From PSRJ01 sp963825305 (lineage in GTDB: Bacteria; Acidobacteriota; Terriglobia; Bryobacterales; Bryobacteraceae): DNA of 64,000 nt. The stretch covers positions 487,953 to 551,952 of the forward strand of contig CAWGTA010000013.1 in assembly GCA_963825305.1 (NCBI GenBank), given 5' to 3'. Numbering within the stretch: position 1 is the first letter of the stretch; every line of letters starts with the position of its first letter. The position numbers and the translations under genes are program-made. The notes under the pieces were generated by a model. It was not told the DNA's origin. It worked only from the letters and a program-made list of their open reading frames with translations, and made no database searches. This document shows, one piece after another, positions 19,074 to 28,355 of this stretch.

Positions 19074-20372
19074 ATGACAAAATCGGCAACTCTGTTCCTG
19101 CCCGCGCTCGCGTTCTTCGCATTGCCATTAGTCGCGGGGCCGGTGCCCTCCACCAAACCGGAAGAAGTCGGGATGTCTTCGGACCGGTTGAAGCGAATCG
19201 ACCAGATGATCCAGAACCGCATCGCCGCGGGCGATCTGACCGGCGCTGTGACGATCGTCGCTCGTAAGGGCAAGATCGTGCACCTCGAGGCGCAGGGCGT
19301 GATGGATCTGGATTCCAAGAAGCCGATGACCAAGGACACGATGTTCCGCGTCGCGTCTATGACCAAGCCGGTCACGGGCCTGGCCATCATGATGATGATC
19401 GAAGAGGGCAAGGTCCGTCTCACGGACCCGGTGTCGCGTTACATTCCGGAGTTCAAGGGGATGAAGGTCGCGGTGGCGTTGCCCGCCGCTCCGGGTCGCG
19501 GTGGAGCTGCGGAGACCGGCGGCGCTCCGGCCGGACGCGGTGGTGCGGCCGCAGGTCCCCCGGTGCCTCAGTTTTACACCGTGCCGGAGGAACGCGAGAT
19601 CACCATCCGCGATTTGCTGACGCATGTTTCCGGCTTGGCGAGCGGCCCGATGAGCAACAGCGAAACTCGCAAGCTGAACCGCCGTCCGGAGGAAAATCTG
19701 GCCAGCTATATTCCGCGTCTGGGCACCACGCCGCTGGAGTTCCAGCCGGGCTCGCGTTGGGCGTACAGCGCGCAGGCCGGGTTCGATACGCTCGGCCGCA
19801 TTGTCGAGATCGTTTCCGGTATGCCCCTGGATCAATTCTTCCGCCAGCGCATTTTCGATCCGCTGGGCATGAAGGACATATCTTTTTGGCCCTCCGAGGA
19901 GCAATGGCCGCGCGTGGCGAGCGTCTATCAGCGCACTCCTACGGGGCTGGTCAAGTCCCAGAACCCCAATACCATGTCGAGCCAGGTTTACTTCATGGGA
20001 TCGGGCGGCTTGATCAGCACTGCGTCCGACTATCTGCCCATGGGAGTGATGCTGGCCAATGGCGGCCAGTTGAACGGCAAGCGCCTGCTCAGCCCGAAAA
20101 CTGTCGAGATGATGCGTGCGGTGCACGTGCCGGATACGCTGCCCGGTCGCGCGCCCGGTGAAGGCTACGGCCTGAGTGTCCGGGTGGTGAGCGACCACGC
20201 CAAACGCGAAACCTTGCTATCCACCGGCAGCTTCGGTTGGAGTGGCGCATATGGCACACACTTCTTTGTAGATCCGGTGGAACAAGTGGTGGCGGTGCTG
20301 ATGGTGCAGACCTCCAACCAGGAGGTCAACCGCGACTTCGAAGACATGGTGATGCAGGCGGTAGTAGAGTAA
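19074..20372 (+). CDS. exported serine hydrolase, beta-lactamase class C / esterase family
   Basis: 432 residues with a signal peptide (cut near VAGP). The class-C fold is shown by SMTK (near 95, SxxK nucleophile), WAYSAQAG (near 230, replacing the usual Tyr-x-Asn) and the C-terminal SFGWSGAYGTHFFVDP. The Tyr-Ser-Ala change and the GWSG box favour an EstB-like esterase or peptidase over a true beta-lactamase. A Gly/Ala/Pro-rich insertion (about 137-165) looks like an exposed loop. Its stop abuts the opposing selA stop with no gap. Confidence 0.88.
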   Translation: MTKSATLFLPALAFFALPLVAGPVPSTKPEEVGMSSDRLKRIDQMIQNRIAAGDLTGAVTIVARKGKIVHLEAQGVMDLDSKKPMTKDTMFRVASMTKPVTGLAIMMMIEEGKVRLTDPVSRYIPEFKGMKVAVALPAAPGRGGAAETGGAPAGRGGAAAGPPVPQFYTVPEEREITIRDLLTHVSGLASGPMSNSETRKLNRRPEENLASYIPRLGTTPLEFQPGSRWAYSAQAGFDTLGRIVEIVSGMPLDQFFRQRIFDPLGMKDISFWPSEEQWPRVASVYQRTPTGLVKSQNPNTMSSQVYFMGSGGLISTASDYLPMGVMLANGGQLNGKRLLSPKTVEMMRAVHVPDTLPGRAPGEGYGLSVRVVSDHAKRETLLSTGSFGWSGAYGTHFFVDPVEQVVAVLMVQTSNQEVNRDFEDMVMQAVVE

Positions 20373-21692
20373 CTACTCGAGCTTCGCCAAGGCCGCTGCG
20401 AGGTCCTCTTCTTCTTGCGGGAAGACGGTCCGCAAATCGAGGATCAGCCGGTCATTTTCAATCCGCGCGATTACCGGCGGCTGGTTCGCGCGCAGGCGCC
20501 GCTCCTTGCCCATGACGTCGGCGCCCGCGATGGCAATTAGCCATGTGGGAATGGGTTGCTCGGGAGTCGCTCCGCCGCCGATCATCGATTCCCCGGGCAC
20601 GAGTTCCGCGCGCAGGTTGGCCCGCCGGACCAGCGCTTCGGCGCGGGCGCGCACCTGGTCGGCCGTTTGCCGGATCATCGCCAGGGCCGGCACCGCGTCC
20701 CAATGTTCCAACAGCAAGTTGCGCAGGTGCGCTTCGAGAGCCTGGTAGATCATCTTGTCCAGACGCAGCGCGCGGAACATGGGATTGCGCCGCAACCGCG
20801 AGACGATCTCGGGCTTACCCGCCAGGATTCCGGCTTGCGGACCACCCAGGAGTTTGTCGCCGCTGAACGAAACCAGGTCGACTCCCTCGCGCAAGCTGTC
20901 GGCCACGACTGGTTCCGAGACACCGTAAGGCCGCAGGTCCACGACGCATCCGCTCCCCAAGTCCTCATACACGGGGATATTGCATTCGCGTCCCAGCGCA
21001 ACCAACTCCCGCAACTCCGGCCGCGCCGTAAAACCTTGGATGCGAAAATTGCTGGGGTGGACGCGGAGCAGCAACCGCGTGCGTTCGGTAATGGCGTCGC
21101 GATAGTCGTCGATATGGGTACGGTTGGTGGTGCCAATCTCTTCGAGCACCGCGCCCGAGCTTTGCATGATCTCCGGAATACGGAAGCCGTCGCCGATCTC
21201 GATGAGTTCGCCGCGCGACACGATGACCTCTCCGCCGCGGGCGAGTTCATTCAGAGCCAGGTAGATGGCGGCGGCATTGTTGTTCACGGCGATGGCCGGG
21301 GCCCCCAGCAGTCGCTCCAGGAGCTTACCGGCATGCACGTCGCGCTTGCCGCGGCGGCCGTTAACGAGGTCGTATTCCAGGTTCGTATATCCGGGCAAAA
21401 TGGAGAGCGGTCCCAAAGGAGCGCGGCCGAGGTTGGTATGGAGCACTACGCCGGTGGCGTTGATTACGCGGATGAGCGAGGGCCGTTCGAAAGCCGTGAG
21501 GGCGTCCAGTACGCGCGCCTCGATGCCGGGTCCGTCCGAGTGCCCGGCCCGGATTTCGCGGCGGATTTCGTCCAGGGCGCGGCGGACCTCGTCCAACAGC
21601 AACGCGCGGGGAAACCGGGCCAGGGCAGGGGAGAGGCGTTCCAGAATCTCGTGAACGGGGGGAAGTTCCCGGAGCAAATCGCTTTCGGCCAC
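20373..21692 (-). CDS. selA: L-seryl-tRNA(Sec) selenium transferase
   Basis: PLP enzyme that converts seryl-tRNA(Sec) to selenocysteinyl-tRNA(Sec) using selenophosphate. Seen: LRELPPVHEIL, NATGVVLHTNLGRAPL, NNNAAAIYLALNEL and the PLP-lysine loop SFSGDKLLGGPQAG (Lys near 280). GTG 21692 is taken as the start; a TTG at 21719 is possible but has no ribosome site. Bacterial SelA works with SelB, SelD and tRNA-Sec, none of which is in this window, so the partners must lie elsewhere. Length (439) is typical. Confidence 0.9.
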   Translation of the reverse strand: MAESDLLRELPPVHEILERLSPALARFPRALLLDEVRRALDEIRREIRAGHSDGPGIEARVLDALTAFERPSLIRVINATGVVLHTNLGRAPLGPLSILPGYTNLEYDLVNGRRGKRDVHAGKLLERLLGAPAIAVNNNAAAIYLALNELARGGEVIVSRGELIEIGDGFRIPEIMQSSGAVLEEIGTTNRTHIDDYRDAITERTRLLLRVHPSNFRIQGFTARPELRELVALGRECNIPVYEDLGSGCVVDLRPYGVSEPVVADSLREGVDLVSFSGDKLLGGPQAGILAGKPEIVSRLRRNPMFRALRLDKMIYQALEAHLRNLLLEHWDAVPALAMIRQTADQVRARAEALVRRANLRAELVPGESMIGGGATPEQPIPTWLIAIAGADVMGKERRLRANQPPVIARIENDRLILDLRTVFPQEEEDLAAALAKLE

Positions 21693-21749
21693 GTTTCCGA
21701 TGGTACTTGGTGAGCGCAAAAAAAAGCAAAAAAAGCCAGAATTCTGCCG

Positions 21750-21998
21750 ATGAGCTCAAATATGCAGATCTTCGCTAGCGCTTTGCAGGGCTTGAACGCC
21801 GCCGAGACGAAGCTCGATCAAACGGCCAGCCGTCTGAGCCGCGCGGGAGTCGCTCAAAACGGTCCGGGACCGGACGCGGTGGATCTCTCCACGGAGATGG
21901 TCAACCTGATGACCGCCCAACAGGAATACGCCGCCAACCTTAAATCGCTCGAGGCCGGCAACCAGATTGCGAAGCACACACTCGACATCCTGGTGTGA
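21750..21998 (+). CDS. orphan flagellar rod/hook C-terminal-domain protein
   Basis: 82 residues. The C-terminal half, VDLSTEMVNLMTAQQEYAANLKSLEAGNQI split by eye, is a close match in pattern to the C-terminal helix of flagellar rod and hook proteins (FlgB/FlgC/FlgG/FlgE), which self-assemble and are exported by the flagellar type III system. The N-terminal domain of those proteins is missing and no flagellar gene is nearby. It could be a stand-alone descendant or a filament-capping peptide; function unproven. Confidence 0.72.
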   Translation: MSSNMQIFASALQGLNAAETKLDQTASRLSRAGVAQNGPGPDAVDLSTEMVNLMTAQQEYAANLKSLEAGNQIAKHTLDILV

Positions 21999-22034
21999 TC
22001 CACGCAGCCTCGGCCGGTGCGCGGACAACGGTGC

Positions 22035-22040
22035 TATACT
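22035..22040 (+). promoter_or_regulatory. candidate -10 box for tRNA-Pro
   Basis: TATACT within GTGCTATACTTTTT lies 43 bp before the tRNA. No convincing -35 box stands 17 bp upstream. A small GCCGA/TCGGC hairpin (about 22052-22071) lies between it and the tRNA. Confidence 0.4.
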
Positions 22041-22083
22041 TTTTACGTTAGCCGAGGCATGCGCTTCGGCTCCTAACAACCTT

Positions 22084-22161
22084 CGGGGCGTGGCTCAGCC
22101 TGGCTAGAGCGCCTGGTTCGGGACCAGGAGGTCGGTGGTTCGAATCCACTCGCCCCGACCA
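22084..22161 (+). tRNA. tRNA-Pro (anticodon CGG)
   Basis: Full cloverleaf: acceptor CGGGGCG/CGCCCCG, D arm GCTC...GAGC, anticodon stem CCTGG/CCAGG with loop TTCGGGA (anticodon CGG, reads CCG), T arm GGTGG-TTCGAAT-CCACT, discriminator A and encoded CCA (22159-22161). Its 3' half is overlapped by the antisense end of the integrase gene, the usual sign of a tRNA attachment site. Confidence 0.95.
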
Positions 22162-23366
22162 CTTACTCCACTGAAATCATTCATAGTTACAGCGGCTGGC
22201 GCCGAAGGCGTTTCAGCCGCTTTTTCGTCACTATGCCCAAAACTATGCCCACCTTTTACGCCTCGGGCTCGCTCCATCGCTGCGCGGACAGTCTCCGCTT
22301 GCGGGTGAACGTAGCGCTTTGTGGTGGAAAAATCGCTGTGCCCGGCCAGGTACGCCAGGGTGTATGGATCCATGTGGGAAGACCACCTGGTCAGGCAGGT
22401 ATGGCGAAGGGTGTAGAGGGTGAAGGTCTCCACCTTCGATAGGTTTAAGGCTTTCTTGTGTTGCTTCTTGAGTGTCGATTTTTCAATGTGGCCGCTTCGG
22501 GTTGCTGCCGGAAACACCCAATCGGTGCGGCGGGCTGCGCGGCGCATTTCCAGCAATGCCGACGCACGGTCCGTGAGAGGCACGCTCCTTCGCGCGTTCT
22601 CGGTCTTGCCGAATGAAATGTGTAGCGCTCCGTCGCGAACGTTGTGCCAGCGCAAACGAAAGCACTCCTCCGGCCGGAGAGCGCAGTCGATCAGGATCGT
22701 TGTCGCATGTCTCAGCAGGTAAGGGTCTTCCGGCGGAATAGGCTCCTCTCCCTTTTTTGCTCGAACACCTGCGAGAGCTCGTTGATAGGGCTCCTCGATA
22801 TCGGCTCCAATCCTTTTCGCGGCTGCCAGATAACGGCGCTCCTCATCCTCGGTCAAGACCCGATCCCGTTCGTTCTCGCCAGGCAGCATTTGGATCTTCG
22901 GAGGGACCTTATCAGTTTTGCCCCACTCCAACGACAAGCGAAGCATGCGACGGAGAACCTCGAGTGCGCGGTTGATGCTGCTCACCTGCAGTTCGTCGGA
23001 TCGGAGGGCCTCGAGGAACTCCGTTATTGCGGTTCGCGGAATCGCATCCAATTTGGCCTTGGCCAGCGTTGAGAAATCCTTCAGGCGCTTCAGTCCGTTC
23101 TTGTAATATTCGAGGGTCTTCGGCTTGTTTGCGAATCGCGATTCTACAAACGGTAGAAAATCGAGGACCGCAAATTCCGCCAAGGTCGGAACTACTCTGC
23201 GCTCTCGAATCCCGACTTCTCCCTTGGCAAGACCAGCCTTGTGGGCTACCTCCATTTGCTCTGCCACCCGTTTGTTCGTTTGTTTGGTGCTCTTGCGGAT
23301 CGTCGCGCCATCCCAGTTGAACTTGTACCACCAGCGATTTGAGCCCTTTTGCTTGTAGACGGCCAT
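22104..23366 (-). CDS. int: tyrosine recombinase (phage-type integrase)
   Basis: Site-specific recombinase. From ATG 23366 (MAVYKQKGSNRWWYKF) it has an AP2-like arm-binding N-terminus, a SAM-like core-binding domain, and the catalytic domain with Arg in CALRPEECFRLRW (near 231), Lys in FGKTENARR, LRHTCLTRW (HxxR, near 323), LAGHS and the nucleophile Tyr in RYVHP (near 358). All six catalytic positions are present, so it may be active. The last ~20 codons (GEWIRTTDLLVPNQAL) are antisense tRNA-Pro sequence, so the natural C-terminus reaches into the attachment site. Confidence 0.92.
   Translation of the reverse strand: MAVYKQKGSNRWWYKFNWDGATIRKSTKQTNKRVAEQMEVAHKAGLAKGEVGIRERRVVPTLAEFAVLDFLPFVESRFANKPKTLEYYKNGLKRLKDFSTLAKAKLDAIPRTAITEFLEALRSDELQVSSINRALEVLRRMLRLSLEWGKTDKVPPKIQMLPGENERDRVLTEDEERRYLAAAKRIGADIEEPYQRALAGVRAKKGEEPIPPEDPYLLRHATTILIDCALRPEECFRLRWHNVRDGALHISFGKTENARRSVPLTDRASALLEMRRAARRTDWVFPAATRSGHIEKSTLKKQHKKALNLSKVETFTLYTLRHTCLTRWSSHMDPYTLAYLAGHSDFSTTKRYVHPQAETVRAAMERARGVKGGHSFGHSDEKAAETPSAPAAVTMNDFSGVSGRGEWIRTTDLLVPNQAL
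22127..22161. other. putative attL: 3' end of tRNA-Pro
   Basis: 35 bp from the tRNA variable loop to CCA. It matches the sequence at 24050-24084 in same orientation at about 26 of 35 positions, beginning with GGAGGTCG. Together they bracket the integrase and an HTH gene. Confidence 0.5.
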
Positions 23367-23664
23367 CCCGAGAATCCCTGACTCCGAGGGTCTGTTCCAG
23401 GATAGGCGCACTTCAGGACTTTTTCCAACTCCCCGGCTTTCCGACTTCCCGGACCCAGTCGGAGGGCAAGATTACGAAGAGGTCAGTGTTGGCATGCTGA
23501 GACGGAAAGCGAGGCGCGGATTCGGAAGGTGACGCAGTTTTGTCGGAAACCCGAATAGCGCCGAAACTGTTTAACGACAGTACACCAGGAAATCGCGGCC
23601 AAGCCTCCCCCGTGCTGGGCATCAATGCAGCGATCCACTCCTGGGTGCAAAAGGAAGGACTTCA

Positions 23665-23967
23665 ATGACCGACACTAATCTCGCCCAGATACTTCTCACC
23701 GAAACGGAGGTCGCGAAGCAACTCCGCGTAAGCCTGGCCGCGCTGCGCAAGTGGCGTGTGCTCAATAGAGGTCCTCAGTTTCTGAAGGTGGGCTCGCTCG
23801 TCCGTTATCGACAAGCCGACATCAATCAATGGCTGGAGTCAGTTCCGGTGGGTGGTGGTTCCCAAGATCGTGAGAGGGTAATGCGCCGCTCGGTCGGAAA
23901 TGTTGATGGCGCCGTGGAAGATCAGGCCAAATGCCAGGAACTTCTGCCTGCACGAGCGAGAGGATAA
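23665..23967 (+). CDS. AlpA/excisionase-like HTH protein
   Basis: 100 residues. The core LLTETEVAKQLRVSLAALRKW...KVGSLVRYRQADINQWLES is a MerR-like HTH_17 (AlpA/excisionase) domain: winged helix that bends DNA at attachment sites or regulates an integrase. The C-terminal third is Gly/Arg-rich and unassigned. Divergent from the integrase with a 298-bp gap that could hold shared control sites. ATG 23665 has AAGGAAGGA 6-10 nt upstream. Probably the directionality or regulatory partner of the integrase. Confidence 0.82.
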   Translation: MTDTNLAQILLTETEVAKQLRVSLAALRKWRVLNRGPQFLKVGSLVRYRQADINQWLESVPVGGGSQDRERVMRRSVGNVDGAVEDQAKCQELLPARARG

Positions 23968-24017
23968 CGTACCCCAGATCATCGGGTCAGCAATGCACAG
24001 CGACGATGGGCCTATAA

Positions 24018-24615
24018 TTCTCGGAATTTAAGCTGGTGCCCTTCACGTCGGAGGTCGCGGGTTGGAGCCCCGTCGTCCCCACCACTCCTTTTCAACGCTT
24101 CCAACCTTTCAAATATTTCCGCCATATGCCGCGATTCGGTCCGCGACACAGTGCGACATCAACTGACGCAAACTGCCCCCAATACTCGGATCAAACTTTA
24201 GGAGCTTCTGTAGTAGTTGAGGCGTGGTGCCGGGAAGGAGCACTGGGACCGACACCAATCGGCAGCAGCATCTCCGGCACGTTCATTTCATAGGGATCGG
24301 ACAATGATTCTCGGAATTTCCGTAGTGTCACAGGATTGACGGCAGCAACTCGTGCCCTTACACGGCAAGGCACATGACGGCCGAGGCAGGAACCGGCCAG
24401 CAGGAGCAACGAGTCTCGGAATTGCGCACTGTGCGCACGCAAGACGGGGCCCACATTCTCGGAATTTCGTTGCACGTGCCGGGTCGGTGACGGACGTAGC
24501 GCTTCGACGACTTAGCAGGGAATCCAAAGACCGGCGGGCAAACGCAAGCGTCGAGGGTCCGGGTTCTCGGTCCTCAATCCGGAGCGCACTACGACGGGCA
24601 AGGATTCTCGGAATT
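24018..24615 (+). repeat. five copies of a TTCTCGGAATT dyad motif
   Basis: TTCTCGGAATT occurs at 24018-24028, 24308-24318, 24456-24466 and 24605-24615, and as GTCTCGGAATT at 24413-24423, all on the same strand. The core ATTC-TCG-GAAT is a small dyad. Spacing is 290, 105, 43 and 149 bp, too irregular for CRISPR. Between copies no gene is visible. Confidence 0.6.
24050..24084. other. putative attR: degenerate tRNA-Pro 3' end
   Basis: GGAGGTCGCGGGTTGGAGCC and on to ACCA aligns without gaps to 22127-22161. The upstream half of a tRNA is absent and no anticodon stem forms, so this is not a tRNA gene. Part of the match comes from bases conserved in all tRNAs, which lowers certainty. Confidence 0.45.
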
Positions 24616-25500
24616 CCCTACGCCTGCCCTCGGGTCCGAGCGTCGGAATCCTAAAGCCGAAACGCTGGACTGACCCGCGAATCGCGAACTACCTTTCAGC
24701 CGTTCTTCGATTCGGAGGAACTGGTTGAATTTCGTCACCCGTCTGAGGCAGCGATGCGGGGCGTCCTCGTTGGCATTTTTGGGAGCACAAGCCGCACAAC
24801 ATTACGGTCTCGAGGCTTCCATTTTCTCTTCGTTGCACGCCCGTGACAGCTGACCACCAGTCAGTCTACCAATTCCGAACTAAGACGACCCGTTCTGAGC
24901 CGGTACACCGATTCGCCCATCAGTGTGACCCAGCAACCGGAACCTTGTTTTGTCGGGATTAGGCTAACTTCCATTGCGATTGCCTGCAGGACGTGTGCGC
25001 GTCCGCCAACAGGATGACCCTCGCCGGTCCAGAATGGAACCGCTCTGCTGCTCGCGTCCCCCGACCGGTGCGTTGGCTCCTGTGCTGGTCAAGAAGTTGC
25101 GTTTCGCATTCAAGTATGGCCGACTATGGTCAGCCTGGTGACGGTTCCGGCATCGATGGGATAGTCCTGGCACTCGCACAGGAGGCTGCCGTAAGAGCTG
25201 CACGCGCACCCGTGCAGATAGCAATTGGTCTTTGGAGCGGATATACCGAACGCCGACGAGGTGGGTAGCCGTCACCGGCTGGGCGGTCCCGGCCTGAGCC
25301 GAACGCCAGAACCGTCTCTCCGTAATCACAAGAAAACAAACGCATTGAATGCCCGCTAGCGCAAGCCGCAGAAGACGTTGAAGCGTCGGAGACAAACATG
25401 CCGCCATCCCTTTCCGTGCCCTCTGGCCACAGCCCCTACTCGGTGAGCATAAGCTTGCACCAACTGAAGTAGAATGGGCGAGTCTAGGAGACCAAGGGTT
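24616..25500. other. gene-poor stretch
   Basis: No frame shows coherent domain-like sequence here, and the open frames present look like random GC-rich readings. No tRNA, terminator or further copy of the upstream dyad motif was seen. AGGAGA near 25487 belongs to the next gene. Confidence 0.5.
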
Positions 25501-26314
25501 ATGCCTTATCGATGGCGTGGCTGGATTGTTTTGTCCGGGGCGTCTGTGGTTCTTTTCGCGGTGCTGCCCAGCAATGCCCAAACCCCGGCCAGAACGGCTT
25601 CGCAGATCCCGCGCATGCCGGACGGCAAGCCGAACTTTACAGGTCTGTGGGAGGCTTTGGGTACGGCGGACTGGGATATTCGAGATCACAGCGCCCACGC
25701 CGGTCCGTTCTTTCAACTGGGGGCTACCGGCGCCATGCCCGCGGGGCAAGGGATTGTCGAGGGTGGCGACATTCCCTATACGCCAGAGGCCGCGGCAAAG
25801 CAGAAAGAGAACTTCCAAAACCGGATGAAGCTGGATCCCGAAGTCAAGTGCTACATGCCGGGCATCCCGCGCGCGAATTACATGCCCTTCCCGTTCCAGA
25901 TCACTCAATCGCAGCGGGACATCGCGTTCGCCTACGAGTATGCGACTTCGAATCGCGTGGTCAACATGGGCAAATTTAGAGAAGGCTGCCGTGGATACGT
26001 GGATGGGAACGTCGAACGGCCACTGGGAAGGCAACACGCTGGTGGTCGATGTCAGCGGATTGAATGGCAACAGCTGGTTCGACCGGTCCGGAAATTTCCA
26101 AACCGATAGCACCCACATCGTGGAACGCTTCACGCTGCCCGACGCGGATCACATCAACTACGAAGCCACCATCGAAGATAAGACCATCTATACGCGGCCC
26201 TGGAAGATCAGCACGGTCTTTTACCGGCGCAAGGAAAAGAACGCACAGCTCAACGAATTCAAATGTGTCGAATTCGTGGAAGAACTGATTTACGGAGATC
26301 TGAAGAAGAAGTAG
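25501..26314 (+). pseudogene. exported PNFTGLWEA-type protein, one frameshift
   Basis: Starts at ATG 25501 with a signal peptide (ending SNAQ) and PDGKPNFTGLWEALG, the opening of an exported protein family frequent in Acidobacteria. The frame is coherent to VVNMGKF, then shifts by one base near 25966-25990 and continues as AAVDTWMGTSNGHWEGNTL, HIVERFTLPDADHINYEATI and TRPWKISTVFYRR to KKK-stop at 26314. No internal stop occurs in the combined reading. Either a recent frameshift or a sequence error. Enzymatic role unknown. Confidence 0.7.
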
Positions 26315-26345
26315 TTCGCAATCGACAGCTGGTAAGGAGAGTCAT

Positions 26346-27406
26346 ATGAGACATCCGTTGCTTACGTCGACGGCCGCGCTGGTGGCCGCCGCTGTCCTGT
26401 GTGTGCTGACGCGCCCCGTCGGCGCTAGGGCAAGCTGCCGCGATCGGGCAGGCATCAAAGACCGCGCCGGCGGCGAAAAGCTGGACCCCGACCAAGACAC
26501 CGTGGGGTGATCCGGATTTGCAGGGAACCTGGACGAGCGACGACTGCATCGGCACCCCCTTGAACCGGCCCGCCAATCTTGGCGACAGAGCTCTACTATA
26601 CGGAGCAGGAACTCGCGCAACGTCAGAGCCAACTCGACAAGCAGCATCAAAATGATCTGACGGAGACGGTGACGCCCAATGCACGCGTGGGCACCGGCCC
26701 TCCGTCGCACTGGGGCGAGCGCGCGCGGCGGCCTTGCAAGCAGACGTCACTGGTGGTGGATCCGCCGAATGGCCAGACGCCCGAGTATCTTCCGGAAGCC
26801 AAAACCAGGCAGATTCCGGAAACGCCGTAAACAACAACCCCAAAGCCGATTCTTGGGAAGACTTCAGTTACTACATCCGGTGCATCACCCGTGGCGTTGC
26901 TGGTTCCATATTCCCGGTGGTCTATGGCAACGGACAACAGATCGTACAAGCCCCGGTTACGTCACGATCATGCAGGAAATGGTGCATGAAGCCCGCGTCA
27001 TTCCGCTCGATGGCCGCCCGCACGCGAGTTCGAATATCCGAACTTACATGGGTGATCCGCGAGGGCATTGGGAGGGCAACACGCTGGTGGTCGAGACCAC
27101 GAATTTCCTGGCGGACAAAACCTCTATCTCGGTGAATGGCTGGGGTTCTCCTCCGACGAGCGAAGCACTGAAGACTGATCGAGCGTTTCACGCGCGTGGG
27201 CCCAAACGAAATGCACTACGAAATGACGGTCGACGATCCGAAAACGTATGTCCGGCCATTCAAGGTCGCGTTCCCGCTCACGCAAGAGCCCGGCTATCAG
27301 AATTTCGAGTATGCGTGCCATGAGGGCAACTACGCGATGTTTGACTCTCTCAGCGGAGCTCGTGCGCAAAGAGAAAGCCGCGGCCGAGGCCGCGAAGAAG
27401 AAGTGA
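26346..27406 (+). pseudogene. second PNFTGLWEA-type protein, several frameshifts
   Basis: Begins at ATG 26346 (MRHPLLTSTAALVAAAVL, signal peptide) 9 nt after GGAGAG. The family reading moves between frames: TPWGDPDLQGTWTSDDCIGTPL, then ATELYYTEQELAQRQSQLD, then WEDFSYYIRCITRGV, then HASSNIRTYMGDPRGHWEGN, then FTRVGPNEMHYEMTVDDPKT, and finally VRKEKAAAEAAKKK with TGA 27404-27406. At least five indels separate these blocks, yet no clear nonsense codon lies inside a block. Paralogue of the preceding gene. Confidence 0.72.
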
Positions 27407-27426
27407 ACTCACCCAGGAGACCAGAT

Positions 27427-27849
27427 ATGAGAAAAACGCTTGCAGTTGTTCTTCCCGCGGGCATTTTGTTATTCGCTGCGTTGCCGGTATGGGCCCATCA
27501 CGCCTTCGCCGCTGAGTTTGATGCGGACAAGCCGATCAAATTCAAAGGAACCGTTACGAAGATGGAATGGATCAACCCGCACGCTTGGATTCACATCGAC
27601 GTTAAAGGTGAGGATGGCAAGGTTACGTCATGGATGATCGAAGCCGCTGCTCCGAATTCGCTGCTTCGCCGTGGGTGGACGAAGAACTCATTGCCGGCCG
27701 GCACGGAAATTCTCGTCGAGGGGTTCCAGGCAAAGGATGGAGCTAACCGCGCTAACGGCAGCATTATTACGTTCACTGACGGAAAGAAGTTATTTGTTGG
27801 TTCCTCCGCCGGCGATCCTGGCGCCGCCCCGGGAACGACTGCTAAATAG
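27427..27849 (+). CDS. DUF6152-type exported protein
   Basis: 140 residues from ATG 27427 with AGGAGA 6 nt upstream. Signal peptide (PVWAHHAFAAEFD), then KPIKFKGTVTKMEWINPHAWI, a pattern I recall as DUF6152, and a beta-rich body ending in an Ala/Gly tail. The HHAF segment right after the cleavage site could bind metal. It is the last gene of a three-gene set whose first two members are frameshifted. Function unknown. Confidence 0.78.
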   Translation: MRKTLAVVLPAGILLFAALPVWAHHAFAAEFDADKPIKFKGTVTKMEWINPHAWIHIDVKGEDGKVTSWMIEAAAPNSLLRRGWTKNSLPAGTEILVEGFQAKDGANRANGSIITFTDGKKLFVGSSAGDPGAAPGTTAK

Positions 27850-28073
27850 ACGATGTTCGGTTTGCTTCGAGACGGCAGTGCGCAATCACTCCCCGAAGGA
27901 CCTTTGACATTCGGCTATACTTCGGTCTAAATCGAGTGCGGGTTACTCCTCATGGAGGCCCTTCACATTCTCGAACCGCCGAGTGAAGGGCCCCCAAAGT
28001 CCCCCAAATTAACGCAATAATCGGTTTTTACGATGTATAAGTCCCGTGTTTGCGACGTGAGGTGGCTACAAGC

Positions 28074-28336
<263 letters not shown>

Positions 28337-28355
28337 TACGCACTTCTTCGATGAT

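Noticed and set aside
19128..20198. 356-codon frame antisense to the serine hydrolase
   Set aside because: Low-complexity His/Arg-rich sequence, no start context, real gene on the other strand.
20556..21713. Long open frame (385 codons) antisense to selA
   Set aside because: GC-rich codon structure of selA opens the opposite frame; no domain, and selA is clearly the gene.
24031..24084. A second functional tRNA (even tRNA-Sec, because of CCCTTCACG)
   Set aside because: No pairing of an anticodon stem and no 5' acceptor strand; only the 3' end resembles a tRNA.
24018..24615. CRISPR array made of TTCTCGGAATT repeats
   Set aside because: 11-bp motif and spacing of 43-290 bp do not fit any CRISPR.
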